The notes beneath the pieces were generated by a model. The model ran no database searches. It saw nothing but the letters and a program-made list of their open reading frames with translations, and was not told where the DNA came from. 16,892 nucleotides of DNA from DUUS01 sp964416365 (GTDB lineage: Bacteria > Bacillota_I > Bacilli_A > RF39 > UBA660): assembly GCA_964416365.1 (NCBI GenBank), contig CAYQDO010000020.1, forward strand, positions 1-16,892. The letters are read 5' to 3'. A program made the position numbers and the translations under genes. How positions within the stretch are numbered: position 1 is the first letter of the stretch; every line of letters starts with the position of its first letter. Of the stretch, positions 14,196 to 16,892 are shown one piece after another.

Positions 14196-16181
14196 ATGTT
14201 AAAAGATATTAAAGGTATCGGGCCTAAAATTTTATCAGAATTAAATAAACTAAATATCTTTGATATCGAAGATATTTTAACTTATTATCCTTATCGTTAT
14301 AATTATTATAAACCGCAAAATATTAAAGAAATAAAGGAAAACGAAACAGCTGTAATTACTGGAGTAATAGAGAATAATCCTAAAGTATCGTTTATCAAAA
14401 GAAATCTTAACCGGATATCTTTTAACTTAAATACCGGTACAGAAATAATTAATATTATAATCTTTAATAGAGCATTCTTGAAAAATAATTTAAGTGTTGG
14501 CAAAACAATTACCGTTATAGGTAAATATAAAATAAATAACAATACATTTACCGCCAGTGATTTAAAATTAAAACCAATTTTAAAACCGGAGATAGATCCG
14601 GTATATCATTTGGGCACAGGAATAAAAAAAGCAAACTTTATTAAAATAATTAATTTGGTTTTAGAAAAGAATATTTATTTACCAAACTATGTACCTGATT
14701 ATTTAAATCAAAAATATAAATTTATAGATAAATTATCAGCTGTTAAGGCTATTCATAATCCTAATACTACTAAAGATTTAAAAGATGCTTTATTATTTTT
14801 AAAATATGAAGAAATGTTTACCTTCATGTTAAAAATAAATTATCTAAAATTAAAAAGAAGTTATTTAAATAACTTTGAACAAAAAATTTTCAATGAACAA
14901 AAATTAAACACTTTAATTTATAATCTTCCTTTTACTTTAACTAATGATCAGTTAAAAGCTTTAGACGATATCAAAGAAGACCTTTTAACAAACAAAAGAA
15001 TGAATAGACTACTTTTAGGAGACGTTGGTAGTGGTAAGACTATTGTAGCATTATTAGCACTTTATATGAACGCTTTAGCAGGATATCAAGGGGTACTTAT
15101 GGCACCTACGGAAATTCTAGCCAACCAGCACTATAATAATACTATAAAAATATCTAAAGATAACAAAATAGCTTTACTAACTAGTTCAACAAAAGCTAAA
15201 GAAAGAAAAGAAATCATTCAAGATTTAAAAGATAAAAAAATCGATATCTTAATTGGTACCCATTCGGTATTAAATGATGAAGTATCATTTAATAATTTAG
15301 GCTTAGTTATAACCGATGAACAACACCGTTTTGGGGTAAAACAAAGACAATACTTACAACAAAAAGGTAAAGAAGTTGATGTTCTATATATGAGTGCTAC
15401 TCCCATTCCTAGAACTTTAGCCTTAACCATATATGGAGATATGGATATTTCATTTATCAAAGAAAAACCAAAAAACAATAAAGAAGTTATAACAAGACTT
15501 ATAAAAGATCATGAAATTAAAGAAGGTCTTTCTAAAATAGTAGAAGAAATAAAGTTAAATCACCAAATTTATGTTATAGTTCCTCTTGTAGAAGAAAATG
15601 AAGAACTAAATATGGAAAATGTTACTTCAATATATGATAAACTTAATTCAGCATTTCATGATAAAATACCAATGGACATCATGTATGGCAAATTAAATTC
15701 CAAAGAAAAAGATCGTATAATGAAAGACTTTAAAGAAAATAAAACAAAAATCTTAATATCAACAACCGTTATTGAAGTAGGTATCGATGTAAGTAATGCT
15801 ACCATGATAGTAATATTTAATGCCGAAAGATTTGGACTAGCTACCCTTCATCAGTTAAGAGGAAGAGTTGGAAGAAGTGATATTCAAAGTTACTGCTATC
15901 TAATAAGTAATCAGGATACCGAAAGATTAAGAGTTATGGAAGAGACTACTGATGGATTTGAAATAAGTGAAAAAGATTTCAAAATTAGAGGTACAGGAGA
16001 TTTATTTGGAGTTAAACAAAGTGGTGATATGACATTTAAACTAGCTGATTTAAAAAATGATTACCGAATACTATTACAAACTAAAGAAGACAGCGAAGAG
16101 TTCTTAAAAAAACATTTAGAGAATATTAATTTATATCCATATCAACAAAAGATAATCAGTAGCATAAAATTTATCGATTAA
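14196..16181 (+). CDS. recG: ATP-dependent DNA helicase RecG
   Basis: RecG is a branched-DNA translocase that reverses stalled forks and processes recombination intermediates. An N-terminal GIGPKILSELNKL segment and OB-fold wedge domain come first. The SF2 helicase motifs follow: Walker A GDVGSGKT (275-282), DEQH (374-377), SAT (400-402), TTVIEVGIDV and QLRGRVGRS (553-561). The RecG-specific tail FKIRGTGDLFGVKQSG is present. ATG 14196 is chosen because GGAGG lies 6 nt upstream; the in-frame ATG 14133 would overlap the leftward promoter and has no SD. Length is 661 residues, close to the usual 680. It is followed after 11 nt by the DUF975 gene. Confidence 0.96.
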   Translation: MLKDIKGIGPKILSELNKLNIFDIEDILTYYPYRYNYYKPQNIKEIKENETAVITGVIENNPKVSFIKRNLNRISFNLNTGTEIINIIIFNRAFLKNNLSVGKTITVIGKYKINNNTFTASDLKLKPILKPEIDPVYHLGTGIKKANFIKIINLVLEKNIYLPNYVPDYLNQKYKFIDKLSAVKAIHNPNTTKDLKDALLFLKYEEMFTFMLKINYLKLKRSYLNNFEQKIFNEQKLNTLIYNLPFTLTNDQLKALDDIKEDLLTNKRMNRLLLGDVGSGKTIVALLALYMNALAGYQGVLMAPTEILANQHYNNTIKISKDNKIALLTSSTKAKERKEIIQDLKDKKIDILIGTHSVLNDEVSFNNLGLVITDEQHRFGVKQRQYLQQKGKEVDVLYMSATPIPRTLALTIYGDMDISFIKEKPKNNKEVITRLIKDHEIKEGLSKIVEEIKLNHQIYVIVPLVEENEELNMENVTSIYDKLNSAFHDKIPMDIMYGKLNSKEKDRIMKDFKENKTKILISTTVIEVGIDVSNATMIVIFNAERFGLATLHQLRGRVGRSDIQSYCYLISNQDTERLRVMEETTDGFEISEKDFKIRGTGDLFGVKQSGDMTFKLADLKNDYRILLQTKEDSEEFLKKHLENINLYPYQQKIISSIKFID

Positions 16182-16192
16182 GGAGAAAAAAA

Positions 16193-16786
16193 ATGAATCG
16201 TATAGAAATAAAACAAAGAGCCAAAGAAATATTACATAAGAATTTTTGGAAAACAATCAAACCATACCTTATAGTTATGATTATTTCAGTAATCGCAACT
16301 TCAATTATTAATCCAAATCCAGATGTAAGATCTACTTTAGCTAATTTTGTAGAAGGAATGATTTTATACCCGCTAATAATAGGATTAAAAGTATTCAGTT
16401 TGAAAGTAATCAGAAAAGGAGAATATGATGATGTTCAAATATTTATGTCATATAAAAATATAATTATGATAGCTGGGTTATTTATTTTAATAAATTTCTT
16501 CACTTTCTTATGGACTTTATTATTAGTTATTCCGGGAATAATAGCTGCCTTAAGTTATTCTATGGCTCCATATCTTATGGCAGATGAACAAAAAGAGCCA
16601 TTAGAATGTATTAATATCAGCAAGAAGATGATGAATGGTTATAAATTGGATTATTTTAAATTTATAATAAGTTTCTTTGGATGGTATTTAATATCCTTTA
16701 TTGCATTCTGGTATGTTGTTCCATATTATAATATTTCCGAAGCCATATATTATGACGAACTTAAAAAACTATCCAAAATCAATTGA
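16193..16786 (+). CDS. DUF975 integral membrane protein
   Basis: A 197-residue protein with four or so hydrophobic helices. The start IEIKQRAKEILHKNFWK, then PLIIGLKVFSLKVIRKGE, LLLVIPGIIAALSYSMAPYLMAD and SKKMMNGYKLDYFKFIISFFGW are the characteristic blocks of DUF975. Its molecular function is unknown. Members are common in gut Firmicutes, sometimes in several copies. GGAG lies 8 nt upstream of the ATG. It is probably cotranscribed with recG. The stop codon TGA overlaps the -35 of the next transcript. Confidence 0.88.
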   Translation: MNRIEIKQRAKEILHKNFWKTIKPYLIVMIISVIATSIINPNPDVRSTLANFVEGMILYPLIIGLKVFSLKVIRKGEYDDVQIFMSYKNIIMIAGLFILINFFTFLWTLLLVIPGIIAALSYSMAPYLMADEQKEPLECINISKKMMNGYKLDYFKFIISFFGWYLISFIAFWYVVPYYNISEAIYYDELKKLSKIN

Positions 16787-16811
16787 CAAAGAATTAAATA
16801 TCCTATATTAT
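16783..16811 (+). promoter_or_regulatory. Near-consensus promoter at the right end
   Basis: TTGACA (16783-16788), a 17-nt spacer and TATTAT (16806-16811). Expected transcription start is around 16818. Confidence 0.8.
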
Positions 16812-16817
16812 TAATTT

Positions 16818-16892
16818 AGGCATGATAATAAATCATGCTCGATATCTCTAACGAACTTAATGTTAGAGCGTATCAACCAAAACCCCCTGAAG
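16818..16892 (+). ncRNA. 5' part of a structured transcript (small RNA or leader), cut by the window end
   Basis: Downstream of the promoter, GCATGAT (16820-16826) pairs with ATCATGC (16832-16838). CTCTAAC (16846-16852) pairs with GTTAGAG (16862-16868), and this second stem is extendable by GATA/TATC across a small internal loop. An unpaired AACCAAAACCCCC tail follows, then TGAAG at the edge. No start codon or SD is seen. Whether it is an sRNA or a 5' leader depends on sequence outside the window. Confidence 0.5.

Noticed and set aside
1..16892. CRISPR arrays, insertion sequences, prophage genes or tRNAs
   Set aside because: No regularly spaced repeats, transposase or phage motifs, or cloverleaf sequences were seen. 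All gene neighbours are typical chromosomal core genes.

Overview
This window is very AT-rich, standard-code DNA from a spore-forming, anaerobic, low-GC Firmicute. UGA is used as a stop (rpiB and the last gene), so it is not a code-4 Mollicute. A large pyruvate:ferredoxin oxidoreductase points to strict anaerobic fermentation. The partial surface protein at the left edge, the class A PBP and the spoII genes suggest an uncultured gut member of the Bacilli (Erysipelotrichia- or RF39-like). The taxonomic placement is inference.

Layout. (1) 1-2110: the 3' end of a rightward surface-protein gene converges on a leftward class A penicillin-binding protein. (2) 2149-5956: a short beta-rich protein, rpoE (RNA polymerase delta), prfA, prmC, spoIIR and mntP. 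(3) 6018-8264: murA with its own promoter, rpmE with its own promoter and leader hairpin, rpiB, and a DUF1146 membrane protein. (4) 8277-10660: spoIID, spoIIQ, spoIIID and a previously hidden reading frame. (5) 10711-16786: nifJ, an intergenic element that reads best as a leftward small RNA, recG and a DUF975 membrane protein. The window closes inside a second structured transcript with a near-consensus promoter. The order prfA-prmC-spoIIR-mntP and DUF1146-(murA)-spoIID-spoIIQ-spoIIID follows Bacillus subtilis synteny in compressed form.

How the genes fit together. SpoIIR (forespore signal for pro-sigmaE processing), SpoIID (peptidoglycan hydrolase for engulfment), SpoIIQ (forespore half of the SpoIIQ-SpoIIIAH zipper) and SpoIIID (mother-cell regulator) form an early-to-middle sporulation set. 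They are interleaved with housekeeping genes for translation (prfA, prmC, rpmE), wall synthesis (murA, PBP) and metabolism (rpiB, nifJ).

The most interesting signal concerns the start regions of the sporulation genes. spoIID has no ATG, GTG or TTG upstream of its conserved domain; a strong Shine-Dalgarno (SD) sequence is followed by an in-frame ATT. spoIIR likewise begins at ATC. The frame after spoIIID is open for about 178 codons with no canonical start in its first two thirds. Intrinsic-terminator-like hairpins are built into the same start regions: the 3' arm carries the SD of spoIIR and of spoIIID, and a perfect 11-bp hairpin plus T7 lies inside the first 30 codons of spoIID. This suggests that sporulation genes are kept silent in vegetative cells by weak AUH (AUU/AUC/AUA) initiation combined with hairpins. 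A pair of C-rich small-RNA candidates flanking recG-DUF975 is the second item worth following up.
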